This document shows positions 38,401 to 45,941 of a DNA stretch of 64,000 bases, in pieces. Source of the DNA: Janibacter massiliensis (GTDB lineage: Bacteria; Actinomycetota; Actinomycetes; Actinomycetales; Dermatophilaceae); contig NZ_LT985196.1 in NCBI RefSeq assembly GCF_900289115.1, positions 1,744,080 to 1,808,079 of the forward strand, read 5' to 3'. Within the stretch, counting starts at the first letter, position 1. Each line of letters starts with the position of its first letter. Position numbers and translations under genes: made by a program. The notes under the pieces are model-generated. The model was not told where the DNA came from. It worked only from the letters and a program-made list of their open reading frames with translations, and made no database searches.

Positions 38401-39427
38401 GGGCACCACTGCCGCACCGGCGACGCTGCCCGAGCTGTCGTTGCTCGGGGCGCCCCACGCGGGCTCGGCCCGGCTCACCCTCGGCTGTGGTGACGCGGGG
38501 GAGGTCCGTGCCTCGGCCGGCTCCGCGCGCTCGGTGGTCGAGCTCGGGGGAAGCGTCGTGGGGTCGGGTGCGTCACGGCGCGTCCTCGTCCGACCGTGCG
38601 GGAGCGGCACGCTGCGGCTGCCGGCGGGCGGCAGCACCGTCGTCGCGCGGGCGAGCGCCACGGTGGAGCCGGTCACGGTGCTGCTCGGCGCCCCAGCGGG
38701 AGCGACCGCCGGGGCCGTCCGACGGGTCACCCGCGAGGACGACGGCCGCGACCCCGAGCACGCCCGCCACACCGTCGAGCCCGGGCCCGGCGCCGTCCTG
38801 GCGACCACCCACGCGGCCGAGTCGGGATGGCGCGCGACGGACGCGGACGGCCGGGTGCTCGAGAGGGTGACCGTCGACGGCTGGCGCCAGGGGTATGTCC
38901 TGCCCCCGTCCGGGTCCGCGACGACGGTGCTCGAGGAGTACCGCCCCGGCCGCAGCCACCGCCTCGGGTTGCTCGGCGGCGCGGGCGCGGCGGTTCTCGC
39001 AGCTCTGCTCGCGGCGCTCGGCCTCCGGCGACGCCCGATGGTGCCGCCTCCGTCGGCCGCGGCGATCCCGGCGGACCCCGGTGCCGCGGGCGCGGGCCGG
39101 CGCACGACGCTCGCCTTCGCCGGTGTCGGGGTCGCCGTCGTCGTGGCCGTGCTCGTCGCCGGGTGGACGGGCGGCCTCGCCGCGGTCGTCTCGGGCCTCG
39201 TCCCGCCGCGACGCCGGGCGGCGGCCGCGGGCCTCGCGCTCGCGCTCGCCGGGGCGGCCACCGCGGTCCTCGGCCTGGCCGACCAGCGGTCGCTCGGGGC
39301 GTGGGTCGGTCAGCTGCTCGGGACGGCAGCGGTCGTGGTCCTCGTCCTCGCCGTCACGGACGCGCCCCGGCCCGGTCGTCGCGATGCGTCGCCCGGATCG
39401 CGGGCGCCTCGACGAAGCGCCAGCTGA
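35474..39427 (+). CDS. aftD: AftD-type arabinofuranosyltransferase (DUF3367)
   Basis: A 1317-residue membrane protein. The first outer loop has DTKLDLTVSPWRYVARSLDAW and GELQNQAYGYLWPMGPFF, the pattern I recall for DUF3367 in mycobacterial AftD, the alpha-(1->3)-arabinofuranosyltransferase acting on arabinan chains from decaprenyl-phospho-arabinose. About 11 helices are followed by two discoidin-like modules (AAVDGDPGTSWFPGG; AALDGDPRTRARV) and C-terminal helices. The start is GTG 35474 (GTGA with the methyltransferase). The last 74 bp overlap the convergent acyltransferase gene. Whether this organism makes arabinan cannot be seen here. Confidence 0.82.
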   Translation: MRAQRVERVAAAIVVGCLAWLVAPGRIQPDTKLDLTVSPWRYVARSLDAWNGHAGLGELQNQAYGYLWPMGPFFGVAHSLGVPAWATQRLWWTLLLVVAYVGAERLLRRLGCSPRAALVAALAYALAPRVLTVLAEISVEAWPGALAPWLVLVAAGAVEGDRRALLALAGRTGVLAACLGGVNATASLVALAPAALYLLVVPTRRRPALVGAWAVGAALGAGWWLAPLLVLGRHAYPFLDHIETAATTTAVASVTNVLRGASHWVAYILTPDDHPTWQGGWVLAQGVAGILATTAVAAVGVFGLARRDPAPRSPSGAHAEPSRVRAWAATLLVLAVVAEAAGRGGSAHGLLAPQVREALDGPLAAFRNVHKADPLVRLPVALGLGWVLTSAARPTAARALRSGAVLALAVTLLPLWNGRAADAWGYPALPPRWVAVAQEVDAMAARDGGSTMVLPSARFADQTWGRTNDEPLSALASSPVIARGSAPLGPPAGTRWLDAIDATAASASAQPHLAEALARTGVRRVVVRHDLTARAQARPAADVETTLARSPGFVRVGGGAGVTVWRVTAAAEADAVAPVTVAAAPETWFALRGADAIASGVPVILAEDPGAADDAAVVTDGLRWRTHVVSKPTAEAASPTLAASDPRPTRVGTKDLAPGGDPARAVVRRWTGPAVGGVDATSTAADPSSRHPGPAAAGVAAAVDGDPGTSWFPGGDEPRPAITLRWSTERELDRVVVTVPREVPSRPAAVEVDAGGRTVRARVPTDATTVVLRLGGVRTDRLTVAPVAVGPWQVPGIVQVDVEGSPVGSALVLPASVARDARLLLTRDLRSVLPTSGSGEDPADLVRVVDAPAGRVAPVRVTGRPRATAAAADLLDAPLRVRTSRPDALVDHRPGAALDGDPRTRARVRTSGPVVLELDLGRPRTVSGVRVGEGQDRGFTGVRVETAIRARSTGPEGGRFAPLRARRVTITLSRPPGTTAAPATLPELSLLGAPHAGSARLTLGCGDAGEVRASAGSARSVVELGGSVVGSGASRRVLVRPCGSGTLRLPAGGSTVVARASATVEPVTVLLGAPAGATAGAVRRVTREDDGRDPEHARHTVEPGPGAVLATTHAAESGWRATDADGRVLERVTVDGWRQGYVLPPSGSATTVLEEYRPGRSHRLGLLGGAGAAVLAALLAALGLRRRPMVPPPSAAAIPADPGAAGAGRRTTLAFAGVGVAVVVAVLVAGWTGGLAAVVSGLVPPRRRAAAAGLALALAGAATAVLGLADQRSLGAWVGQLLGTAAVVVLVLAVTDAPRPGRRDASPGSRAPRRSAS

Positions 39428-40481
39428 GGCTCGCCACCGCGACGGTGGCGGTGGTGACGAGCACGAGCACCCACCCGAACGGCGCGCCGAACAGGGGCAG
39501 CCGTAGACCCGCGAAGACGACCTGCAGCACGACGAGGTGCCACAGGAAGACCCCGTACGACACCCGCCCGAGATGGCGTACGAGCGGCGCCGCGACCCAT
39601 GCGGGTGAGCGACCCGGGACGGTGGCGGCGAGCAGGAGTGCGCCCGCGACGAGCGCGAAGAGGGCCTCCTTGGCCATGGCCTGGCCGGGATGTGGTGCCG
39701 CCAACCCCCCGGGACCCGTGCCGGGGCTGGCGAGCGGGGTGCAGGAGAGTGCGAACGCGGCGGCCGCGACGAGGATCCACGTCCCCCCGTCGTCGGGGAC
39801 GGGCAGCCTCCGACCCCCGCGGCGGAGCCCGAGCACCGCGATCCCGACCGCGAACCACGCCGCGTGACCCAGGAGGGACATCCCGAGCGCGGCCCCGACC
39901 CGCCCGTGCCCGAGCCCTGCCGCCACCAGGCCTTGGACCGCGATCCCCAGGACGGCCGCCGCGGCGAGGACGGTCGCCGCCCGTCGGCGGGCAAGGACCG
40001 CGCCGAGGGCCGGGACGATCGCGTAGAAGCAGAGCTCCGTCGTCAGCGACCACGTCTGGGTGAACGTCTGGGGCGTCACCTGGGTGAACCCCTGGAGGAG
40101 GAGCGCGTCGCCGATGAGATGGACGCCCGGGAGCGGCCGTGCGCCGGTGCGTCCGCCGACGGCCGCGCCGACCGCGAGCACACCGATGAACGCCACCCAG
40201 TAGGCCGGTAGGAGCCGCCCGGCTCGGCGCAGCGCATACCTGCCCGCGCCGGGTCGCGTGCGGGGGGCGACGGGGTCCGGCCACCAGGGGCTGACGAGGA
40301 GGAAGGCGGACAGGGCGAAGAACACCGCCACCCCTACATCGCCGCGGGCGGCGATGATCCCGACCCCGCTCCACCCGGCCTCGCCGGTCCAGAAGGCGAC
40401 GTGGGAGGCCAGGACGAGGAAGGCGGCCAGCGCGCGCAGGGCGTCGAGGGCGGCGATCCGCCGCTCGGACCCCGTCTGCAT
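39354..40481 (-). CDS. Acyltransferase-3 family membrane protein
   Basis: A 375-residue, about ten-helix O-acyltransferase (OafA/NodX type) without an SGNH domain: IAALDALRALAAFLVLASHVAF with the catalytic His, VAVFFALSAFLLV, and TWSLTTELCFYAIVPAL. It probably acetylates or succinylates the glycan outside the cell. ATG 40481 is chosen for GGGAG 6 nt upstream; GTG 40493 is also in frame. Its 3' end overlaps the AftD gene on the other strand. It is divergent from hddA. Confidence 0.87.
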   Translation of the reverse strand: MQTGSERRIAALDALRALAAFLVLASHVAFWTGEAGWSGVGIIAARGDVGVAVFFALSAFLLVSPWWPDPVAPRTRPGAGRYALRRAGRLLPAYWVAFIGVLAVGAAVGGRTGARPLPGVHLIGDALLLQGFTQVTPQTFTQTWSLTTELCFYAIVPALGAVLARRRAATVLAAAAVLGIAVQGLVAAGLGHGRVGAALGMSLLGHAAWFAVGIAVLGLRRGGRRLPVPDDGGTWILVAAAAFALSCTPLASPGTGPGGLAAPHPGQAMAKEALFALVAGALLLAATVPGRSPAWVAAPLVRHLGRVSYGVFLWHLVVLQVVFAGLRLPLFGAPFGWVLVLVTTATVAVASLSWRFVEAPAIRATHRDDRAGARP

Positions 40482-40588
40482 ATCTGCTCCCACGGTGCCT
40501 ACTATTCAGTAGCCTCGGCGCCGAGACCGGTCCGGGGCGTCCCGGCAGCGTCGCCGGGTGCCCACGACGACGAGGAGCCGCATCCCTG

Positions 40589-41635
40589 ATGGCAGAGCCC
40601 GTGCGAGGAGTCCTGCGTGCCCGCGCCCCCCTGCGGGTGAGCTTCGCCGGCGGCGGCACCGACGTTCAGCCCTTCCCGCGACGCGAAGGTGGGGCCGTCC
40701 TGTCGGCGACGATCTCGCAGTACGCGTTCTCGACGCTGCGACCGCGCACGGACGGACGGATCTCCGTCGAGTCGCACGACTACGGCTACTCCATCGGGTT
40801 CGGCGTCGACGACGACATCGAGTACGACGGGAGGCTCGATCTGCCCAAGGCCGCGATCTCGCGGATCATGGGCTTCGAGCACGCGATGCCCACCCAGGGG
40901 TTCGACCTGTTCCTGCGGACCAACGCCCCGCCCGGGTCGGGCCTGGGGTCCTCGAGCGCCGTCGTGGTCGCGACCATCGGCCTCGTCGCCGCCCACTGCG
41001 GCATCGACCTCACCCCGTACGAGGTGGCCGAGCTCGCCTACCGGCTCGAGCGGGACGACCTGGGGATCCCCGGCGGCTCCCAGGACCAGTACGCGGCGGC
41101 CTTCGGTGGGTTCAACTTCATGGAGTTCGCGGGTGACGACGTCATCGTCAGCCCGCTGCGGGTGCGCGAGGCGACGGTCCACGAGCTCGAGCACAACATG
41201 CTCCTGGCGTACACCGGCCGGACTCGGGTCAGCGACCACATCATCGAGGACCAGCGGTCGCGGTACGAGACGGGCCACGTCGACGCCGTCGCGGGCCTGC
41301 GGGCCCAGCGCGACCTCGCGATCGAGATGCGCACCGCGCTGCTCAAGGGCGAGGTCGACACGCTCGGGCGCCTGCTCGGTCAGGCGTGGCAGGAGAAGCA
41401 GAAGATGTCCGAGCGGATCAGCACGCCGCTCATCGACGACGCGATCGAGGCGGCCCTGGCCAAGGGCGCGCTCGGCGGCAAGGTGACAGGAGCCGGCGGT
41501 GGTGGCCACATGATCTTCATCTGCGAGTTCGAGAAGCGGCACCTCGTCGCCGAGGAGCTCATCCGGCTCGGGCTGAGCGTCACCGAGTTCACCTTCACGC
41601 AGCACGGCGTGACGACCTGGCGGGGCCAGGCGTGA
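40589..41635 (+). CDS. hddA: D-glycero-D-manno-heptose 7-phosphate kinase (HddA-like)
   Basis: A 348-residue GHMP kinase. RAPLRVSFAGGGTDVQPF is the HddA-type start, PGSGLGSSSA (115-124) the ATP-binding loop, and GGKVTGAGGGGHMIF the third GHMP motif. HddA makes D-glycero-alpha-D-manno-heptose 1,7-bisphosphate, the branch leading to GDP-heptose, not ADP-heptose. This fits its neighbours gmhA and gmhB. The start is ATG 40589 with GAGGAG 11 nt upstream. The stop overlaps the gmhA GTG (GTGA). Confidence 0.9.
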   Translation: MAEPVRGVLRARAPLRVSFAGGGTDVQPFPRREGGAVLSATISQYAFSTLRPRTDGRISVESHDYGYSIGFGVDDDIEYDGRLDLPKAAISRIMGFEHAMPTQGFDLFLRTNAPPGSGLGSSSAVVVATIGLVAAHCGIDLTPYEVAELAYRLERDDLGIPGGSQDQYAAAFGGFNFMEFAGDDVIVSPLRVREATVHELEHNMLLAYTGRTRVSDHIIEDQRSRYETGHVDAVAGLRAQRDLAIEMRTALLKGEVDTLGRLLGQAWQEKQKMSERISTPLIDDAIEAALAKGALGGKVTGAGGGGHMIFICEFEKRHLVAEELIRLGLSVTEFTFTQHGVTTWRGQA

Positions 41636-42255
41636 GCGCGCCGGTGCGGCCGGACGCGACCGCGCGGGGCGCGCGGCTGGTGGACGAGCGCCTGGAGACC
41701 GGGATCGCGGGCTGGGCTCGGCTGGCGGCCGCGATCGCCGAGCCGAGCCTCGCGGCGGAGGTCGCGGCGGCCGGGCGCGCCGCCGTCGGGGCGATCCTCT
41801 CGGGCGGGACGATCCTCGTCGCGGGCAACGGCGGGAGCGCGGCGATCGCGAGCCACGTCGCCGCCGAGTTCCTCGGGCGGTGCATCGCCGACCGCAACCC
41901 GCTGCCCGCCGTGTGCCTCGCCGACTCCTCGGCCTCCCTCACCGCGATCGGGAACGACTACGGCTTCGAGGAGGTCTTCTCCCGGGGGGTCCGCGCGTTC
42001 GGCCGGCCCGGTGACGTGCTCCTGGCGATGTCGACGTCCGGAGGGTCACCGAACGTCCTGGCAGCACTCGACGCGGCACGCGGCCTGGGGCTGACGACGA
42101 TCCTCATGACGGGGGAGCGGGGCGCCGGTCGGGGTGAGGCCGCGGACCACCTGCTCGTCGTCCCCTCCGACGAGACGCCGCGCATCCAGGAGGTCCACAT
42201 GCTGTGGGCGCACGCGTGGTGCGAGGCCGTGGACCTCGCGGTCCAGGGCGACTGA
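41632..42255 (+). CDS. gmhA: Phosphoheptose isomerase
   Basis: A 207-residue SIS-domain enzyme that turns sedoheptulose 7-phosphate into D-glycero-D-manno-heptose 7-phosphate. Typical parts are LVAGNGGSAAIASHVAAEFL, AIGNDYGFEEVFSRGV, AMSTSGGSPNVL, and IQEVHMLWAHAWCEAVD with the catalytic His. It is the first pathway step but the second gene. The start is GTG 41632 within the overlap with hddA; gmhB follows after 3 bp. Confidence 0.93.
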   Translation: MSAPVRPDATARGARLVDERLETGIAGWARLAAAIAEPSLAAEVAAAGRAAVGAILSGGTILVAGNGGSAAIASHVAAEFLGRCIADRNPLPAVCLADSSASLTAIGNDYGFEEVFSRGVRAFGRPGDVLLAMSTSGGSPNVLAALDAARGLGLTTILMTGERGAGRGEAADHLLVVPSDETPRIQEVHMLWAHAWCEAVDLAVQGD

Positions 42256-42258
42256 GGC

Positions 42259-42813
42259 GTGCCCGCCGAACCCCGAGCGCAGATCCCCCCGGCGGACCCG
42301 GCGGCGCCCTACGACATCGTCTTCCTCGACCGGGACGGCACGATCAACGTGCGGGTCGAGGACGGCTACGTCACCCGCCCGGAGGAGCTGGTCCTGCTGC
42401 CGGGCGCCCTCGGGGCGATCGTGGCCCTCACGCGGGCCGGCTGCCGGGTGGTCGTCGTGACGAACCAGCGGGGCGTCAGTCGCGGCCTCATGTCCCTCGC
42501 AGACGTCGACGCGGTCCACGATCGGCTACGGGCGAGGGTGGCGGAAGCCGGAGGTCGGATCGACGCCGTCCTCGTCTGTCCCCATGCGGCCGGCACGTGC
42601 GAGTGCCGCAAGCCGGCCCCCGGCCTCTTCCTCCGCGCGCTGTCGGCAGCGCCCTGGGCGGAGGCGACCCGGTGCGCGGTCGTCGGGGACATGCCGACCG
42701 ACGTCGCGCCGGGGCGCGAGCTGGGCATGCGAACCCGTCTCGTGGGGCGAGACGCGCCCGACCTCGCCGGCGCGGTGCGCGCGCTCCTGGACGGCCTTTG
42801 TGAGAGCGTGTGA
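42259..42813 (+). CDS. gmhB: D,D-heptose 1,7-bisphosphate phosphatase
   Basis: A 184-residue HAD phosphatase removing the 7-phosphate. FLDRDGTIN (nucleophile D24, acid D26), VVVTNQRGVSRG, the Cys/His zinc-loop CPHAAGTCECRKPAPG, and VVGDMPTDVAPGRELGM are all as in GmhB. The pathway product would be D,D-heptose 1-phosphate, which still needs a nucleotidyltransferase; none follows here. The start is GTG 42259. Confidence 0.92.
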   Translation: MPAEPRAQIPPADPAAPYDIVFLDRDGTINVRVEDGYVTRPEELVLLPGALGAIVALTRAGCRVVVVTNQRGVSRGLMSLADVDAVHDRLRARVAEAGGRIDAVLVCPHAAGTCECRKPAPGLFLRALSAAPWAEATRCAVVGDMPTDVAPGRELGMRTRLVGRDAPDLAGAVRALLDGLCESV

Positions 42814-42856
42814 GCCACATCATGATCGTCCACCGGCGCAGCGCCGGACGACCTGC

Positions 42857-42862
42857 TACCGT
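42857..42862 (+). promoter_or_regulatory. Candidate -10 box of the DUF3068 gene
   Basis: TACCGT fits TANNNT and would give a leader of about 27 nt containing the strong AAGGAGG. No -35 is recognised. Confidence 0.3.
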
Positions 42863-42895
42863 CCGGTAAGTTCCGGTGTGACCAAGGAGGTTCAC

Positions 42896-43930
42896 GTGCG
42901 CAAAGTGCTGCCGGCCATCATCCTCGCTGCAGGAGCGTTCTTCCTGACGATGGGCCTGCTGTTCCGTTTCTACGCCTACCCCAAGCTGGCCGTCGTCCCG
43001 GTGGACCAGAACAGCCAGCAGGTGGCCTACGACCCCAACGCGAAGTACGCCGACGTCAAGGCGATCAAGAAGAAGGGGCCCTTCGAGACGTCGGGCCCGA
43101 TCACCACGACCGCCACGGTCATCGGCAACAAGGAGGCCTCCGAGAACGCCTCCGAGCAGACCGGCAAGGACCTGGCGGTCTGGCAGACCGGCCAGTACAC
43201 CGTCAACGACGACCCGGAGCCGCCGCCCATGGACGGCAAGAAGGCGATCATCGTCTTCGACCGCCACACCGGCGAGGCCGTGAACTGCTGCGGTGAGAGC
43301 CAGGATGACCAGGACGTCGCGCACAAGGGCCAGCTCGTCAAGTGGCCGTTCCGGACGGAGCAGAAGACGTACGAGTACTGGGACGCCACGACGGAGAAGG
43401 CGTACCCGGCGACGTACAAGGGCACGGAGTCCATCGACGGGCTGACCGTCTACCGCTTCGAGCAGGACGTCCCCAAGACGAAGTTCATGACCCAGGAGGT
43501 CCCGAGGTTCATCTACAAGCCCGGTGACAAGGGCGGGCCGGTGCAGACCGATCGGTACTACTCGAACCACCGGACCTTCTGGATCGAGCCGGAGACCGGC
43601 GTCATGATCAAGCTCCAGGAGGAGCAGATGCAGACGCTCGAGGCCACGGGCTACCGCACGATCACGGCCCTGGAAACGACCTCGACCTTCACCGAGGACA
43701 CCGTGAAGAAGAACGTCGACGAGTACAAGAGCAAGGCGACCGCGCTCAAGGCCGTGCGTCTCTGGGCCCCGCTGGCGCTCTCCCTCCTCGGCGCGCTCCT
43801 CCTCCTCGGTGGCCTGCTCATGGCGGTGCTGTCGGGCCGACGCGGACAGGCGGTGGACGACCCGGGGTACGTGATCCCGCCGCGGGCGACCGCCGAGGAG
43901 ACGCAGACCTTCACCCCCTACAACGGCTGA
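42896..43930 (+). CDS. DUF3068 family membrane protein
   Basis: A 344-residue protein with an N-terminal helix (about 5-25), a large outer domain and a C-terminal helix (about 285-312), followed by a short cytoplasmic tail. The plan and segments such as [15 protein letters not shown] and [14 protein letters not shown] fit DUF3068, sometimes annotated as PorA-family porin; the function is not established. Two adjacent Cys (VNCCGES) are notable. GTG 42896 has a perfect AAGGAGG 5-6 nt upstream. It precedes the UXS-like gene by 16 bp. Confidence 0.8.
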   Translation: MRKVLPAIILAAGAFFLTMGLLFRFYAYPKLAVVPVDQNSQQVAYDPNAKYADVKAIKKKGPFETSGPITTTATVIGNKEASENASEQTGKDLAVWQTGQYTVNDDPEPPPMDGKKAIIVFDRHTGEAVNCCGESQDDQDVAHKGQLVKWPFRTEQKTYEYWDATTEKAYPATYKGTESIDGLTVYRFEQDVPKTKFMTQEVPRFIYKPGDKGGPVQTDRYYSNHRTFWIEPETGVMIKLQEEQMQTLEATGYRTITALETTSTFTEDTVKKNVDEYKSKATALKAVRLWAPLALSLLGALLLLGGLLMAVLSGRRGQAVDDPGYVIPPRATAEETQTFTPYNG

Positions 43931-43946
43931 GCGGAGCCAGCAGCGG

Positions 43947-44939
43947 ATGCGTGCCGTCGTCACCGGCGGGGCCGGGTTCCTCGGGTCCCACCTGTGCGAG
44001 CGACTGATCGCCCGTGGTGACGAGGTCCTCGCCCTCGACAACCTCTCCACGGGGTCGGTCGACAACCTCGCCCACCTCATCGGGCACGACCGCTTCCGCT
44101 TCGTCCGGGTTGACGTCACCGACTACGTCCACGTGGTCGGTGACGTCGACCTGGTCCTGCACTTCGCGAGCCCGGCGAGCCCGATCGACTACCTCGCGCT
44201 GCCGATCCAGACCCTCAAGGTCGGCTCCATCGGCACCTTCCACGCCCTCGGCCTGGCCAAGGAGAAGAAGGCCCGCTTCCTGCTCGCCTCGACCTCCGAG
44301 GTGTACGGCGACCCCGAGGTCCACCCGCAGCCGGAGTCGTACTGGGGACACGTCAATCCCGTGGGACCGCGGGGCGTGTACGACGAGGCGAAGCGGTTCG
44401 CCGAGGCCGCGACCCTCGCCTACCGCCAGACCCACGGCGTGGACACGGGCATCGTGCGGATCTTCAACACCTTCGGGCCACGGATGCGGCCGAACGACGG
44501 CCGGGCCATCCCGAACTTCATCCGGCAGGCCCTCGCCGGGGAGCCGGTGACCGTCGCGGGCGACGGCACCCAGACCCGGTCCATCTGCTACGTCGACGAC
44601 CTGGTCACGGGCATCCTCGCCCTCGCCGACTCCGAGCACGCCGGGCCGGTCAACGTCGGCAACCCGCACGAGATCTCGATGGATGCCCTCGCCCGGTGGA
44701 TCATCGAGCTCACGGGGTCGAGCTCGCGTGTGGAGTACATCGCGCGGCCGGTCGACGACCCGACCGTCCGGCAGCCCGACACGACGCTCGCCCGGGAGCT
44801 TCTCGGCTGGAGCCCGCAGGTCGAGATCGAGGACGCCCTCCGGCGGACGATCGCCTGGTTCCGGGAGCAGCGCGACGCGCGGTTCGACGCCCCGCCGCTC
44901 AGCCCGGACGCGACCGCCCACATCCTCGCCGGCAGCTGA
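43947..44939 (+). CDS. UDP-glucuronate decarboxylase (UDP-xylose synthase)-like
   Basis: A 330-residue extended SDR. It has the NAD site [28 protein letters not shown] (typical of UXS), TSEVYGDP and YDEAKR (catalytic Tyr and Lys), and [17 protein letters not shown], close to the UXS block SYWG-VNP-GPR. It would make UDP-xylose from UDP-glucuronate, giving the glycan locus a pentose donor. A different nucleotide-sugar epimerase is possible but less likely. The start is ATG 43947 with GGAG about 10 nt upstream. Its stop is 6 bp from a convergent methyltransferase. Confidence 0.82.
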   Translation: MRAVVTGGAGFLGSHLCERLIARGDEVLALDNLSTGSVDNLAHLIGHDRFRFVRVDVTDYVHVVGDVDLVLHFASPASPIDYLALPIQTLKVGSIGTFHALGLAKEKKARFLLASTSEVYGDPEVHPQPESYWGHVNPVGPRGVYDEAKRFAEAATLAYRQTHGVDTGIVRIFNTFGPRMRPNDGRAIPNFIRQALAGEPVTVAGDGTQTRSICYVDDLVTGILALADSEHAGPVNVGNPHEISMDALARWIIELTGSSSRVEYIARPVDDPTVRQPDTTLARELLGWSPQVEIEDALRRTIAWFREQRDARFDAPPLSPDATAHILAGS

Positions 44940-44945
44940 GCGCGG

Positions 44946-45773
44946 TCACGACCGCTCGAGCACCAGGACGAGTGTCCCGGGCAGCAGCCGGCCGCGCAGG
45001 GGGGACCACCCGCCCCAGGTCTGGTCGTTGCGTGCCGGCCACTCCGGCTCGACGAGGTCGACGACCCGCAGACCGGCGGCCACGGCATCGCGGACGCGGT
45101 CCCCGATGGTGCGGTGGTGCTCCGTGTACCGCACCGACCCGTCGGGCTCGCGCTCGACGTAGGGCGTCCGGTCGAAGTACGACGTCGTCGCCGTCAGTCC
45201 CGCCTCGCCCGGCACGTCGGGGAACGCCCAGCGGATCGGGTGGGTCGTCGACAGCACGGCGCGTCCGCCGGGGCGCAGCACCCGCGCGACCTCGGTCAGG
45301 AGGCGCGCGGAGTCGGCGACGAAGGGGATCGCGCCGTACGCGGTGAGGACGATGTCGAACGCCGCCTCGGCGAAGGGGAGGACGCACGCGTCGCACTGCG
45401 CGAGCTCGACGTCGACGCCGCTGCGGCGCGAGACGGTGCGGGCGGCGGCAAGCATCCCCCCGGAGAGATCGGTCGAGACCACGCGTGCGCCCTGCGCCGC
45501 GACCCACCGTCCGCCCTGCGCGGCACCGCCCCCGATCTCCAGGACGGTCGCGCCGGAGAGTGCGGACCGGTCGCCGAGCAGGCCGAGCTCTGCCTCGGCC
45601 CACCCCTCCGGCCCCCACACGAGCTCCACGTCGCCGAGGAAGGCCCCGTGCTCGGCGAGGTAGTCCTCGGCCTCGGCGTCCCACCACCGGCGGTTGGCGT
45701 CGGCGGTCTCCCGGGCGCCCACGGGTGCCCGCTCGGCGATCGGTGCGTCCGCCCATGTGTCGTCGCCGCTCAT
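44946..45773 (-). CDS. Class I SAM-dependent methyltransferase
   Basis: A 275-residue Methyltransf_11-type enzyme: ANRRWWDAEAEDYLAEHG, VLEIGGGAAQGGRWVAAQGA, VVSTDLSGGML, LPFAEAAFDIVLTAYGAIPFV and VLRPGGRAVLSTTHPIRW. The substrate is unknown. I recall a methyltransferase at this position upstream of rpsA in other Micrococcales, so it is probably core and not part of the glycan locus. ATG 45773 has AGGGAGGTGG just upstream. It is divergent from rpsA. Confidence 0.85.
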   Translation of the reverse strand: MSGDDTWADAPIAERAPVGARETADANRRWWDAEAEDYLAEHGAFLGDVELVWGPEGWAEAELGLLGDRSALSGATVLEIGGGAAQGGRWVAAQGARVVSTDLSGGMLAAARTVSRRSGVDVELAQCDACVLPFAEAAFDIVLTAYGAIPFVADSARLLTEVARVLRPGGRAVLSTTHPIRWAFPDVPGEAGLTATTSYFDRTPYVEREPDGSVRYTEHHRTIGDRVRDAVAAGLRVVDLVEPEWPARNDQTWGGWSPLRGRLLPGTLVLVLERS

Positions 45774-45786
45774 CCGCCACCTCCCT

Positions 45787-45815
45787 TTGACCCGTGAACG
45801 GGCCGTCACTAGAAT
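45787..45815 (+). promoter_or_regulatory. Housekeeping promoter of rpsA
   Basis: TTGACC (45787-45792) and TAGAAT (45810-45815) are separated by exactly 17 bp, a near-consensus vegetative promoter. The transcript would start near 45822 and carry a leader of about 120 nt before ATG 45942, room for autoregulation by S1. Confidence 0.85.
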
Positions 45816-45941
45816 CGACCAGCGCTTGCGTGCGCCCACCGCGGATCCTCTTGTACCGGAACCGAGCGGTCGGCACCCGTCGGGCGCGATCCAGCACATT
45901 GTCCGCACGATTCCACCTGTCCGCATCGGAGCTCCTCCTAC

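Noticed and set aside
40499-40512. Palindrome ctactattcagtag between the acyltransferase and hddA as an operator
   Set aside because: Arms are only 5 bp, and it may simply be an AT-richer promoter element; not listed as a feature without further support.
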